Shown here: one piece after another, positions 1 through 6,413 of the stretch
Layout: each line of letters starts with the position of its first letter
Numbering within the stretch: the stretch's first letter is position 1
Made by a program: the position numbers and the translations under genes
Notes under the pieces: model-generated
Told to the model about the DNA's origin: nothing
Database searches by the model: none
What the model saw: the letters and a program-made list of their open reading frames with translations, nothing else
Assembly (NCBI GenBank): GCA_004551905.1
Contig: SFPL01000060.1
Span: forward strand, 1 to 21,249
DNA: 21,249 nt
Direction of reading: 5' to 3'
Source of the DNA: Lentisphaeraceae bacterium
GTDB lineage: Bacteria > Verrucomicrobiota > Kiritimatiellia > RFP12 > UBA1067

Positions 1-247
1 GCCTCCTTGCGTTTTTTTGCTTTGCAAGAAAGCATACAGCCAACGCCTGATTTTTTCAACCCCCAGCTGAAGCCCGCTCAACAGGCCAATCGCTCAAGGC
101 AAAACCTCCCGGTGTTGCACTGGGAACTCGCGCGCGCGGACTGCTGAAACACTTCCAACGCGTTAAAAAACGATTCAGGGGCCCCGAAGGGGAAGAATCG
201 GTTTTTAATGCGTTGGCCGTAGGGCCTCCGAACCCCGAACTGCGAAA
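1..247. other. Gene-free leader region
   Basis: I see no credible gene here. The composition is clearly lower in GC than the rest of the window, with several T and A runs. It holds the long hairpin at 155-216 and ends at the promoter before the RpiB-GlyA gene. The minus strand is open across the region, but only as the tail of a frame that runs antisense through the downstream genes, so I do not call it coding. Part of the stretch could be the 3' flank of a gene lying before the window. Confidence 0.6.
155..216. repeat. Long inverted repeat / hairpin
   Basis: Two 22-base arms at 155-176 and 195-216 pair with 20 Watson-Crick pairs, one G-U and one A-G mismatch. The 18-base centre contains its own CCCC-GAA-GGGG mini-hairpin (182-192). 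Each arm has an A/T-rich core (TTAAAAAA opposite TTTTTAA), so the structure could end transcription in either direction. A cruciform or a small repeat element is also possible. The pairing is seen directly; the role is inferred. Confidence 0.65.
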
Positions 248-258
248 TATGGTATAAT
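248..258 (+). promoter_or_regulatory. Extended -10 promoter of the rpiB-glyA/era unit
   Basis: The box TATGGTATAAT contains a perfect TATAAT (253-258) and the TG dinucleotide of an extended -10 element. No good TTGACA lies at the usual distance; GAACCC at 230-235 occupies that place. The expected transcription start near 265 gives a leader of about 25 nt with a Shine-Dalgarno sequence GAAGGAGA at 271-278, about 11 nt before the ATG at 290. The same box recurs before other units in the window. Confidence 0.75.
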
Positions 259-289
259 ACACCAATTTACGAAGGAGACCATAGACAAC

Positions 290-1969
290 ATGAAGATCGC
301 AATCGGTTCGGATCACGGCGGGGTGGAGCTCAAGGCATTCCTTGCAAAGGAGCTTGCGTCGTCGGCATCGGTGTTCGACAAGGGCCCGGAGGGGCGTGAA
401 AGCTGCGACTACCCCGACTACGCGGCGGCGGTGGCGAAGGAGGTGGCGTCCGGCTCGGTGGATTTCGGCGTCCTGATCTGTCGCTCGGGCATCGGCATGG
501 CGATGGCGGCCAACCGCTTCCAGAACGTGCGCGCGGCGATGTGCGCGACGACCGAGGCGGCGACGCTCACGCGCCAGCACAACGGGGCGAACGTGCTCTG
601 TCTTGGGGCGGATACGGTGTCCGCCGTGTATGCACTGGAGATTGTGAAAGCGTTTGTCGCGACGCCGGTGGATATGGACGAGCGCCACGCGCGCCGGCGC
701 TGGAAGCTCGAGCGCGCCGAGCGCCTCTCCGACTGCTCGGGGCTGATGCGCGACGACCCGGAGGTGTTCGCCGCGATCGAGGCGCAGACGCGGCAGGAGG
801 ACGCGGAGATCAACCTGATCGCCTCCGAGAACACGTCCTCGCGCGCCTGCCGCGAGGCGGCGGGATCGGTGCTGATGAACAAGTACGCCGAGGGGTATCC
901 GGGGAAGCGCTGGTACTCGGGGTGCCTGCCGGTCGACGCGGCGGAGGAGCTCGCGCGGCGGCGCGCCTGCGCGCTCTTCGGGGCGGATCACGCGAACGTG
1001 CAGCCGCACTGCGGCTCGGCGGCGAACATGGCGGTCTACTTCGCGACGATCAAGCCCGGCGACACGATCATGTCGATGTCGCTCGACCAGGGCGGCCACC
1101 TCTCGCACGGCTCGAGCGTGAACTTCTCGGGCAAGATCTACAACATCGTGCCGTACACGGTCGACCCGCAGACGGAGATGCTGGACTACGACGCGATGGA
1201 GCGCCAGGCGATGGAGGTGCGGCCGAAGATACTTCTGACCGGTGCGTCGGCGTATCCGCGCACGATCGACTTCAGTCGCATCCGCGAGATCTGCGACAAG
1301 TGCGGCGCGATCATGATGGTCGACATGGCGCACATCGCGGGGCTGGTCGCCGGCGGCGCGCATCCGTCGCCGGTCCCCTACGCTGACTTCGTGACCACGA
1401 CGACGCACAAGACGCTGGGCGGCCCGCGCGGCGGCATGGTGCTCTGCAAGGAGAAGTGGGCGAAGGCGCTCGACTCGGCGGTGTTCCCGGGCATGCAGGG
1501 CGGTCCGCTGGAGAATATCATCGCGGCGAAGGCGGTGGTGTTCCGCGAGTGGATGTGCGAGGCGAAGAAGGGCTACGCCCAGCAGGTGGTCAAGAACTGC
1601 GCGGTGATGTGCAAGACGGTGCAGGACCGCGGCTACCGGATCGTCTCGGGCGGAACCGACAACCACCTCTTCCTCGTGGACGTGAAGAAGTCCAAGGGCA
1701 TCACCGGCAAGGAGGCGGCGGCGGCGCTCGACGCGGCGGGCATCATCGTGAACAAGAACACGATCCCGTTCGACACCGAAAGCCCATTCAAGACCTCGGG
1801 CATCCGCGTCGGCACGGCGTCGGCCACCACGCGCGGCATGAAGGAGCCGGAGATGATCAGGATCGGCACCTGGATCGCCGACGTGCTGGACAACATCGCC
1901 GACGAGTCCGTCCAGGCGCGGGTCAAGGCCGAGGCGGCAAAGCTCGTCGCCGGCTTCCCCGTGCCCTGA
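290..1969 (+). CDS. Bifunctional fusion: ribose-5-phosphate isomerase B + serine hydroxymethyltransferase
   Basis: A 559-residue protein made of two complete enzymes. Residues 1-145 match RpiB (ribose 5-phosphate to ribulose 5-phosphate): GSDHGG at 6-11, the catalytic-cysteine region at Cys64 and the HNGANVL segment with His97. The family's usual CGTG or CGSG reads CRSG here. Residues 152-559 match serine hydroxymethyltransferase (serine + tetrahydrofolate to glycine + methylene-tetrahydrofolate), with the PLP lysine in TTTTHK at Lys374, NLIASEN, and MVDMAHIAGLVA before it. The second half is about 408 residues, near the usual 415-420. No stop codon or internal start with a ribosome site separates them. 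RpiB and GlyA genes are neighbours in other bacteria (for example ywlF and glyA in Bacillus), so a fusion from adjacent genes is plausible. The ATG has a good Shine-Dalgarno and its own promoter. Both domains look cytosolic. Confidence 0.93.
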   Translation: MKIAIGSDHGGVELKAFLAKELASSASVFDKGPEGRESCDYPDYAAAVAKEVASGSVDFGVLICRSGIGMAMAANRFQNVRAAMCATTEAATLTRQHNGANVLCLGADTVSAVYALEIVKAFVATPVDMDERHARRRWKLERAERLSDCSGLMRDDPEVFAAIEAQTRQEDAEINLIASENTSSRACREAAGSVLMNKYAEGYPGKRWYSGCLPVDAAEELARRRACALFGADHANVQPHCGSAANMAVYFATIKPGDTIMSMSLDQGGHLSHGSSVNFSGKIYNIVPYTVDPQTEMLDYDAMERQAMEVRPKILLTGASAYPRTIDFSRIREICDKCGAIMMVDMAHIAGLVAGGAHPSPVPYADFVTTTTHKTLGGPRGGMVLCKEKWAKALDSAVFPGMQGGPLENIIAAKAVVFREWMCEAKKGYAQQVVKNCAVMCKTVQDRGYRIVSGGTDNHLFLVDVKKSKGITGKEAAAALDAAGIIVNKNTIPFDTESPFKTSGIRVGTASATTRGMKEPEMIRIGTWIADVLDNIADESVQARVKAEAAKLVAGFPVP

Positions 1970-1970
1970 G

Positions 1971-2882
1971 ATGGCGAAGGTTGCGACAGTCGGGGTGGTG
2001 GGGCGCACGAACGCCGGCAAGTCGACGCTCGTGAACGCCCTGGTGGGCGAGAAGGTGTCGATCGTCTCGCCGGTCGAGCAGACGACCCGGAACACCGTGC
2101 GCGGCGTCGTCTCCGACGCGCGCGGGCAGCTGGTGCTCCTGGACACGCCCGGCCTCCACAAGGCCGAGGGCGAGCTCGGGCGGCTCCTGAACCGCATGGC
2201 TCGGCGGAGCGCGGCGGGGGTGGACATCGTGTGCGTCGTCTTCGACGCCGGCGACGAGCCGCGGCTCGAGGACGTGGGCTGGATGCAGCGGGTGGCGCGG
2301 GAGCGTCCGGAGAAGGTCCTCTTCGTGCTCAACAAGGCGGACCGCGCGCCGTTCTACGAGCAGATGTTCCGAGACGCGTGGGAGGAGATGAGCTGTGAAA
2401 CCCTATCCCCGGTCTGGGTGAAGTGCATCGCCTCCACGCCCGGCGGCGCCAAATCCGTCCTGGACGCGCTCTTCGACTTCGCCGAGGAGGGCGAGCTCCT
2501 CTTCGACGAGGACACGGTCACCGACTATCCGCGGCGGCTGGCGATCGCGGACTCGATCCGCGAGAAGTACCTCGCGAAGCTGCACCAGGAGCTGCCGCAC
2601 GAGCTCGGAGTGGTGGTGAAGCGCATCGACGAGTCGGAGCGCGGCGGCCGCAGGACCTGGCAGATCGCGGTCGAGATCCTCGTCAACCGCCCGTCGCAGA
2701 AGCCGATCGTGATCGGCCGCAGGGCTGAGACGGTGAAGTACGTGCGCAAGTGCGCTGAGCGAGAGGTGGGCGAGCTCTTCGGGGTCAAGGCCGAGATGGA
2801 GCTCTGGGTCAAGGTGGAGCCCGGCTGGATGAAGAACAAGCGCCTGCTCGCCGAGATGGGCTACCTCGGCGAACTGGTGTAG
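1971..2882 (+). CDS. era: GTPase Era
   Basis: A 303-residue GTPase of the Era family, which binds 16S rRNA near its 3' end and assists 30S ribosome maturation. The G1 loop is GRTNAGKST (residues 11-19), G3 is DTPG near 58-61 and G4 is NKAD. The C-terminal third carries the KH-type RNA-binding domain, with the family's SIREKYL start and the PSQKPIVIG strand. The usual GXXG loop of the KH domain reads GRRA, and the common GRPNVGKS reads GRTNAGKS; both are departures, but the overall length (about 300) and order are normal. The ATG lies one base after the rpiB-glyA stop, so translation is probably coupled. The pairing with a one-carbon enzyme gives no clear functional hint. Confidence 0.93.
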   Translation: MAKVATVGVVGRTNAGKSTLVNALVGEKVSIVSPVEQTTRNTVRGVVSDARGQLVLLDTPGLHKAEGELGRLLNRMARRSAAGVDIVCVVFDAGDEPRLEDVGWMQRVARERPEKVLFVLNKADRAPFYEQMFRDAWEEMSCETLSPVWVKCIASTPGGAKSVLDALFDFAEEGELLFDEDTVTDYPRRLAIADSIREKYLAKLHQELPHELGVVVKRIDESERGGRRTWQIAVEILVNRPSQKPIVIGRRAETVKYVRKCAEREVGELFGVKAEMELWVKVEPGWMKNKRLLAEMGYLGELV

Positions 2883-2895
2883 GAACCGCGGGCGA

Positions 2896-2906
2896 TATGG
2901 TATAAT
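2896..2906 (+). promoter_or_regulatory. Extended -10 promoter of the PurF-family gene
   Basis: TATGGTATAAT again, identical to the box at 248-258, and followed by the same ACAC. It begins 13 bases after the era stop codon. The start site should fall near 2913. A strong AAGGAGGG (2921-2928) precedes the ATG at 2933. I see no terminator between era and this box, so read-through from era is possible. Confidence 0.75.
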
Positions 2907-2932
2907 ACACTTTTCATGAAAAGGAGGGACTG

Positions 2933-4393
2933 ATGGGAGGATGCTGCGGGGTGGTTGCGAAGGGGGACTGCGTTGGCGATCTCTTCTACGCGACCGACTA
3001 TCATTCGCATCTGGGGACGCACCGCGGCGGAATGGCGGTGCTGGGGCCGGACGGCTTCAGGCGGTCGATCCACAACATCCAGAACGCGCCGTTCCGCTCG
3101 AAGTTCGAGCACGACGTCGTGCGGTTCGAGGGCGGCGTGGGGATTGGCGTCATCTCCGACACCGACCCGCAGCCGCTCGTCATGTTCACCCGCACCGGGT
3201 CCTTCGCGATCGTCACGGTGGGGCTCCTGGCGAACATCGAGGAGCTCAAGGCGGAGCTCTTCGCCACCAGCTGCGTGCAGCTGCAGTACTCGACGACGAG
3301 CAAGATGGTGGGGCCGACCGAGGTCGTCTCGGCGTTGATCGCCACCAAGGACAGCCTGGTTGAGGGCGTCAAGTACGTGCAGAGCCGCATCCGCGGAAGC
3401 TGCTCGATGATGATCGTGTCCGGCGACGGGCGGCTCTTCGCCGTGCGCGACCGCTACGGGCGCACTCCCGTCGTGATTGGGCGCAAGGACGGGGCGATGA
3501 TCGCGGTCCAGGAGTCGTGCGCTCTCCTCAACCTCGGCTACGAGTACGTGCGTGACCTCGGCCCCGGCGAGATGGCGGAGCTGACGCCGGAGGGCGCGAA
3601 GACTCTCGTCGAGCCGGGCGGGGAGATGGCGATCTGCTCCTTCCTCTGGGTCTACTACGGCTTCCCGGCCTCGTCCTACGAGGGGCGCAACGTGGAGATG
3701 GCCCGCTACCGCTGCGGCTCGGCGCTCGCGAAGCGAGACGAGTTCGCGCCCGATGTCGCCTGCGGCATCCCGGACTCCGGCACCTCCCACGCGCTCGGCT
3801 ACGCGCACGAGAAGGGGGTGAAGTACTCGCGGCCGTTCGTGAAGTACACGCCGACCTGGGCGCGGTCGTTCATGCCCTCGGAGCAGCGCGAGCGCGAGCA
3901 CGTCGCCTCGATGAAGCTCATCCCGATCCCGGGGCTCATCCGCAACCGCCGTCTCGTCTTCTGCGACGACTCGATCGTGCGCGGCACCCAGCTCGGCAAG
4001 CAGGCCGACCGCCTCTACGCCGAGGGCTGCAGCGAGGTGAACGTGCGCATCGCCTGCCCGCCGCTGCTCTTCCCGTGCCGGTTCATCAACTTCTCGCGGT
4101 CAAGGAGCGAGTACGACCTCATCTCCCGGCGCTACATCCGCGAGAAGGAGGGCGAGGGGGCGGACGTGTCGAAGTACGTCGACCCCGAAGGCGAGCCGTA
4201 CAAGGGGATGGTGGAATACATCCGCAAGAAGCTCAACCTCACCTCGCTCAAGTTCCAGACGGTCGACGACCTCGTCGCCGCGATCGGGCTGCCGCGCGAG
4301 AAGCTCTGCACCTACTGCTGGACCGGCGAGGACGTCTCCTGCCGCGGCGGCTGCCCCAACTGCCCGCACAGAGTTGCGCCGAAGGCGAACTAA
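2933..4393 (+). CDS. PurF-family amidophosphoribosyltransferase (divergent glutaminase domain)
   Basis: A 486-residue protein with the PurF layout: N-terminal class II (Ntn) glutamine amidotransferase domain, then a phosphoribosyltransferase domain. The PRPP loop FCDDSIVRGT (343-352) is intact. The four cysteines expected to hold a 4Fe-4S cluster in Bacillus-type PurF are present (Cys235, Cys382, Cys459, Cys462), and more cysteines follow (470, 474, 477). PurF makes 5-phosphoribosylamine from PRPP and glutamine. The glutaminase half is unusual: Cys4 and Cys5 are candidate nucleophiles, but the HRGQES motif reads HRGGMAV, the arginine segment (normally like GHVRYST) reads GVISDTD, and the NGN oxyanion segment reads VGLLAN. 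It resembles from memory a group of PurF paralogues in anaerobes starting MGGFFGV. It may be ammonia-dependent or have another amine donor or product. Single-gene unit with its own promoter. Confidence 0.82.
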   Translation: MGGCCGVVAKGDCVGDLFYATDYHSHLGTHRGGMAVLGPDGFRRSIHNIQNAPFRSKFEHDVVRFEGGVGIGVISDTDPQPLVMFTRTGSFAIVTVGLLANIEELKAELFATSCVQLQYSTTSKMVGPTEVVSALIATKDSLVEGVKYVQSRIRGSCSMMIVSGDGRLFAVRDRYGRTPVVIGRKDGAMIAVQESCALLNLGYEYVRDLGPGEMAELTPEGAKTLVEPGGEMAICSFLWVYYGFPASSYEGRNVEMARYRCGSALAKRDEFAPDVACGIPDSGTSHALGYAHEKGVKYSRPFVKYTPTWARSFMPSEQREREHVASMKLIPIPGLIRNRRLVFCDDSIVRGTQLGKQADRLYAEGCSEVNVRIACPPLLFPCRFINFSRSRSEYDLISRRYIREKEGEGADVSKYVDPEGEPYKGMVEYIRKKLNLTSLKFQTVDDLVAAIGLPREKLCTYCWTGEDVSCRGGCPNCPHRVAPKAN

Positions 4394-4402
4394 AGGTATA
4401 AT
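4392..4402 (+). promoter_or_regulatory. Variant -10 promoter of the eleven-gene unit
   Basis: AAAGGTATAAT overlaps the stop codon of the PurF-family gene (4391-4393). The TATAAT (4397-4402) and the preceding GG match the other boxes, but the TG of the extended -10 is replaced by AG. The predicted leader is about 35 nt and carries AAGGAGGA at 4430-4437, seven bases before the ATG at 4445. It is weaker in match than the other boxes, so confidence is lower. Confidence 0.5.
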
Positions 4403-4444
4403 TCGCAATATTGTTCAACCACAAAGGTCAAGGAGGAATCCAAC

Positions 4445-5851
4445 ATGGCATGTGCATGCGGTAAGAAGGGCTGCGTCGACTGCGGCGGCGGGTTCTGCGC
4501 GCCGATGGCGGCGCTCTGGCAGGTATACGACGGGATCGCGTCGAAGGACTCGGCGGACCTCGTCTCGGTGGCGTGGGAGCGCGAGGAGGGGAAGGTCTTC
4601 CGCTACGACCTGCCGGTGCCGAAGCGGCTCGATCCGGAGGCGGCGAAGTTCGTCTCGCACGTCGTCGAGCGCATCGCCAAGTTCGCGCTCTGGGCCGCCG
4701 GCGGCTGGAAGCTCTACCTCTCCGGCCCTGACGCGGTGGTGAAGCCCATTGCCAAGGCGTACACCAAGAAGGGTGCGCGCGCGTTTGACTTCGACTTCTT
4801 CTCGTCCATCTACGGGCGGCCGGTCGAGGCCGTGGTCGTGCCGCAGAAGAAGATGCCGGATCCCTGCGAGAAGCTCCGTCAGGTGAAGACGGTGGCCGAC
4901 GGCTGCCGCATCGGGTTCGACCTCGGGGCGTCCGACTTCAAGATCTCCGCGCTCAAGAACGGCAAGGTCGTCTTCTCCAAGGAGTTCCCGTGGGATCCCA
5001 GGAACAACGCCGACCCCGAGTACCACTACTCCAAGCTGACCGACGGGCTCAAGGCGGCCGCGGCGTCGCTGCCGCGCGTCGATGCGATCGGCGGCTCTAC
5101 GGCCGGCGTGCTGGTCGGGCAGAAGATGGGGCTTGCTTCGCTCTTTCGCGCCGTCAAGGAGAAGAATCCCGCCAAGTTCCCGGAGGCGCAGAACATGTTC
5201 TACCGCATCGAGAAGGACTGGGGCGTTCCGTTCGCCGTGTACAACGACGGCGACGTGACGGCGCTCGCGGGCATGATCTCGATGGGCAAGAACGGCATCC
5301 TCGGCGTCGCGATGGGCTCCTCGGAGGCGGTCGGCTACGTCGACCCGAAGCGCCGGATGACCGGCCGCATCTGCGAGCTCGCGTTCGCGCCGGTGGATTT
5401 CAACCCGTGCGCGCCGAAGGACGAGTGGTCGGGCGACTACGGCGTCGGCGCGATGGCGTTCTCGCAGCAGGCGGTCAACTGGCTCGCCGAGAAGTACGGC
5501 TTCAAGTTCCCGAAGACGATGAAGCTCCCGGAGCGGCTCAAGGTGGTGCAGGCGGCGATGGAGAAGGGCGACGCGAAGGCGCTCAAGGTCTACCTCGAGA
5601 TTGGCCGTTTCCTCGCCCACGCGATGCCGTGGTACAACGAGTTCTTCGACTACGAGAACATGATGATCCTCGGGCGCGTCACCTCCGGGCTGGGCGGCGA
5701 GATCATCCTCGAGACCGCGAAGCGGATCCTCGCCGACGTCTATCCGGAGTGGGCGGAGAAGATCGACCTCTTCATGCCGGACGAGAAGGCGCGCCGGCTC
5801 GGCCAGTCCGTGGCCGCCGCGCAGATCCCGGTCATCCGCGGGAGGAAGTGA
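4445..5851 (+). CDS. ROK/ASKHA-like sugar kinase-fold protein with cysteine-rich N-terminus
   Basis: A 468-residue protein whose last 315 residues have the ROK (repressor, ORF, kinase) sugar-kinase pattern: first phosphate loop FDLGASDFK (158-166), GGSTAGV near 216, catalytic-type Asp268 in YNDGD, and second phosphate loop GVAMGSS (287-293). No helix-turn-helix is apparent, so it is more likely a kinase or a kinase-derived protein than a repressor. The first 150 residues are an extension of unknown function. The extension opens with CACGKKGCVD (3-12), which fits the ROK zinc signature CxCGxxGCxE except for the final acid, while the normal mid-protein position lacks that cluster. Good Shine-Dalgarno; four-base gap to rfbC. 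Substrate unknown; the sugar genes behind it suggest a carbohydrate role. Confidence 0.7.
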   Translation: MACACGKKGCVDCGGGFCAPMAALWQVYDGIASKDSADLVSVAWEREEGKVFRYDLPVPKRLDPEAAKFVSHVVERIAKFALWAAGGWKLYLSGPDAVVKPIAKAYTKKGARAFDFDFFSSIYGRPVEAVVVPQKKMPDPCEKLRQVKTVADGCRIGFDLGASDFKISALKNGKVVFSKEFPWDPRNNADPEYHYSKLTDGLKAAAASLPRVDAIGGSTAGVLVGQKMGLASLFRAVKEKNPAKFPEAQNMFYRIEKDWGVPFAVYNDGDVTALAGMISMGKNGILGVAMGSSEAVGYVDPKRRMTGRICELAFAPVDFNPCAPKDEWSGDYGVGAMAFSQQAVNWLAEKYGFKFPKTMKLPERLKVVQAAMEKGDAKALKVYLEIGRFLAHAMPWYNEFFDYENMMILGRVTSGLGGEIILETAKRILADVYPEWAEKIDLFMPDEKARRLGQSVAAAQIPVIRGRK

Positions 5852-5855
5852 CGCG

Positions 5856-6413
5856 ATGGAGGTCCTGGCGACGGAGATTCCCGACGTGAAGGTGGTCGTC
5901 CCCGACTTCCACCGCGACGCGCGCGGCTATTTCGCCGAGACCTACAACGAGGAGCGGTACGTCCGCGCCGGGATCGTCGCGAAGTTCGTGCAGGACAACG
6001 AAAGCCTTTCGTCGCGCGGCGTCCTGCGCGGACTCCACTGGCAGTGCGGCAAACATGCGCAGGCGAAACTTGTGCGTGTTGTGAGGGGAGCGGTCTGGGA
6101 TGTCGCAGTCGACATCAGGAAAGGCTCTCCCACATTCGGTAAATCGGTAAGTTGCGAGCTTACGGCCGAAAACGGGCGGCAGTTTTTCATTCCGCGAGGT
6201 TTTGCCCACGGGTTCGTGGTGCTTGAAGACAACACGCTCTTCAGCTACAAGTGCGACAACGTATATTGCCATGAGGCCGAACGAGGCCTTAGCTTTGACG
6301 ACCCCGCTCTCGCCATCAAATGGCCGTGGCCGGGAAGAGATTTTTTGCTTTCAGATAAAGATAAACAACACCCGATGTTAAAAGACATCGAACCATGGGA
6401 GGAAATACAATGA
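5856..6413 (+). CDS. rfbC: dTDP-4-dehydrorhamnose 3,5-epimerase
   Basis: A 185-residue cupin-fold epimerase of the RmlC/RfbC family, which converts dTDP-4-keto-6-deoxyglucose to dTDP-4-keto-rhamnose for O-antigen or other surface polysaccharide. Signature segments are DARGYFAETY (21-30), the catalytic histidine in RGLHWQ (His61), IPRGFAHGF (112-120) and SYKCDNVY with Tyr131 and Tyr137. Length is normal for the family. The partner genes rfbA, rfbB and rfbD are not in the window. Base composition changes inside the gene: the first 150 bases look like the GC-rich neighbours, while the rest is more AT-rich with codons such as AAA, TTT and CTT. This could reflect recombination. Its stop overlaps the next gene's start (ATGA). 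Confidence 0.9.
   Translation: MEVLATEIPDVKVVVPDFHRDARGYFAETYNEERYVRAGIVAKFVQDNESLSSRGVLRGLHWQCGKHAQAKLVRVVRGAVWDVAVDIRKGSPTFGKSVSCELTAENGRQFFIPRGFAHGFVVLEDNTLFSYKCDNVYCHEAERGLSFDDPALAIKWPWPGRDFLLSDKDKQHPMLKDIEPWEEIQ
6397..6403 (+). promoter_or_regulatory. Shine-Dalgarno that fixes the MFS start
   Basis: GGGAGGA lies seven bases before the ATG at 6410. An in-frame ATG at 6395 overlaps this element and has no ribosome site of its own. The 6410 start also makes the four-base ATGA overlap with rfbC that is common in this unit, so 6410 is preferred. Confidence 0.75.

Noticed and set aside
6..28. CTTGC...GCAAG inverted repeat at the window start
   Set aside because: Only five pairs with a long loop; it could arise by chance and the left context is missing.
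56..2335. A 759-codon open frame on the minus strand opposite rpiB-glyA and era
   Set aside because: It is antisense to two clearly conserved proteins, is rich in Arg, His and Val as expected of a shadow of GC-rich codons, and shows no family motif.
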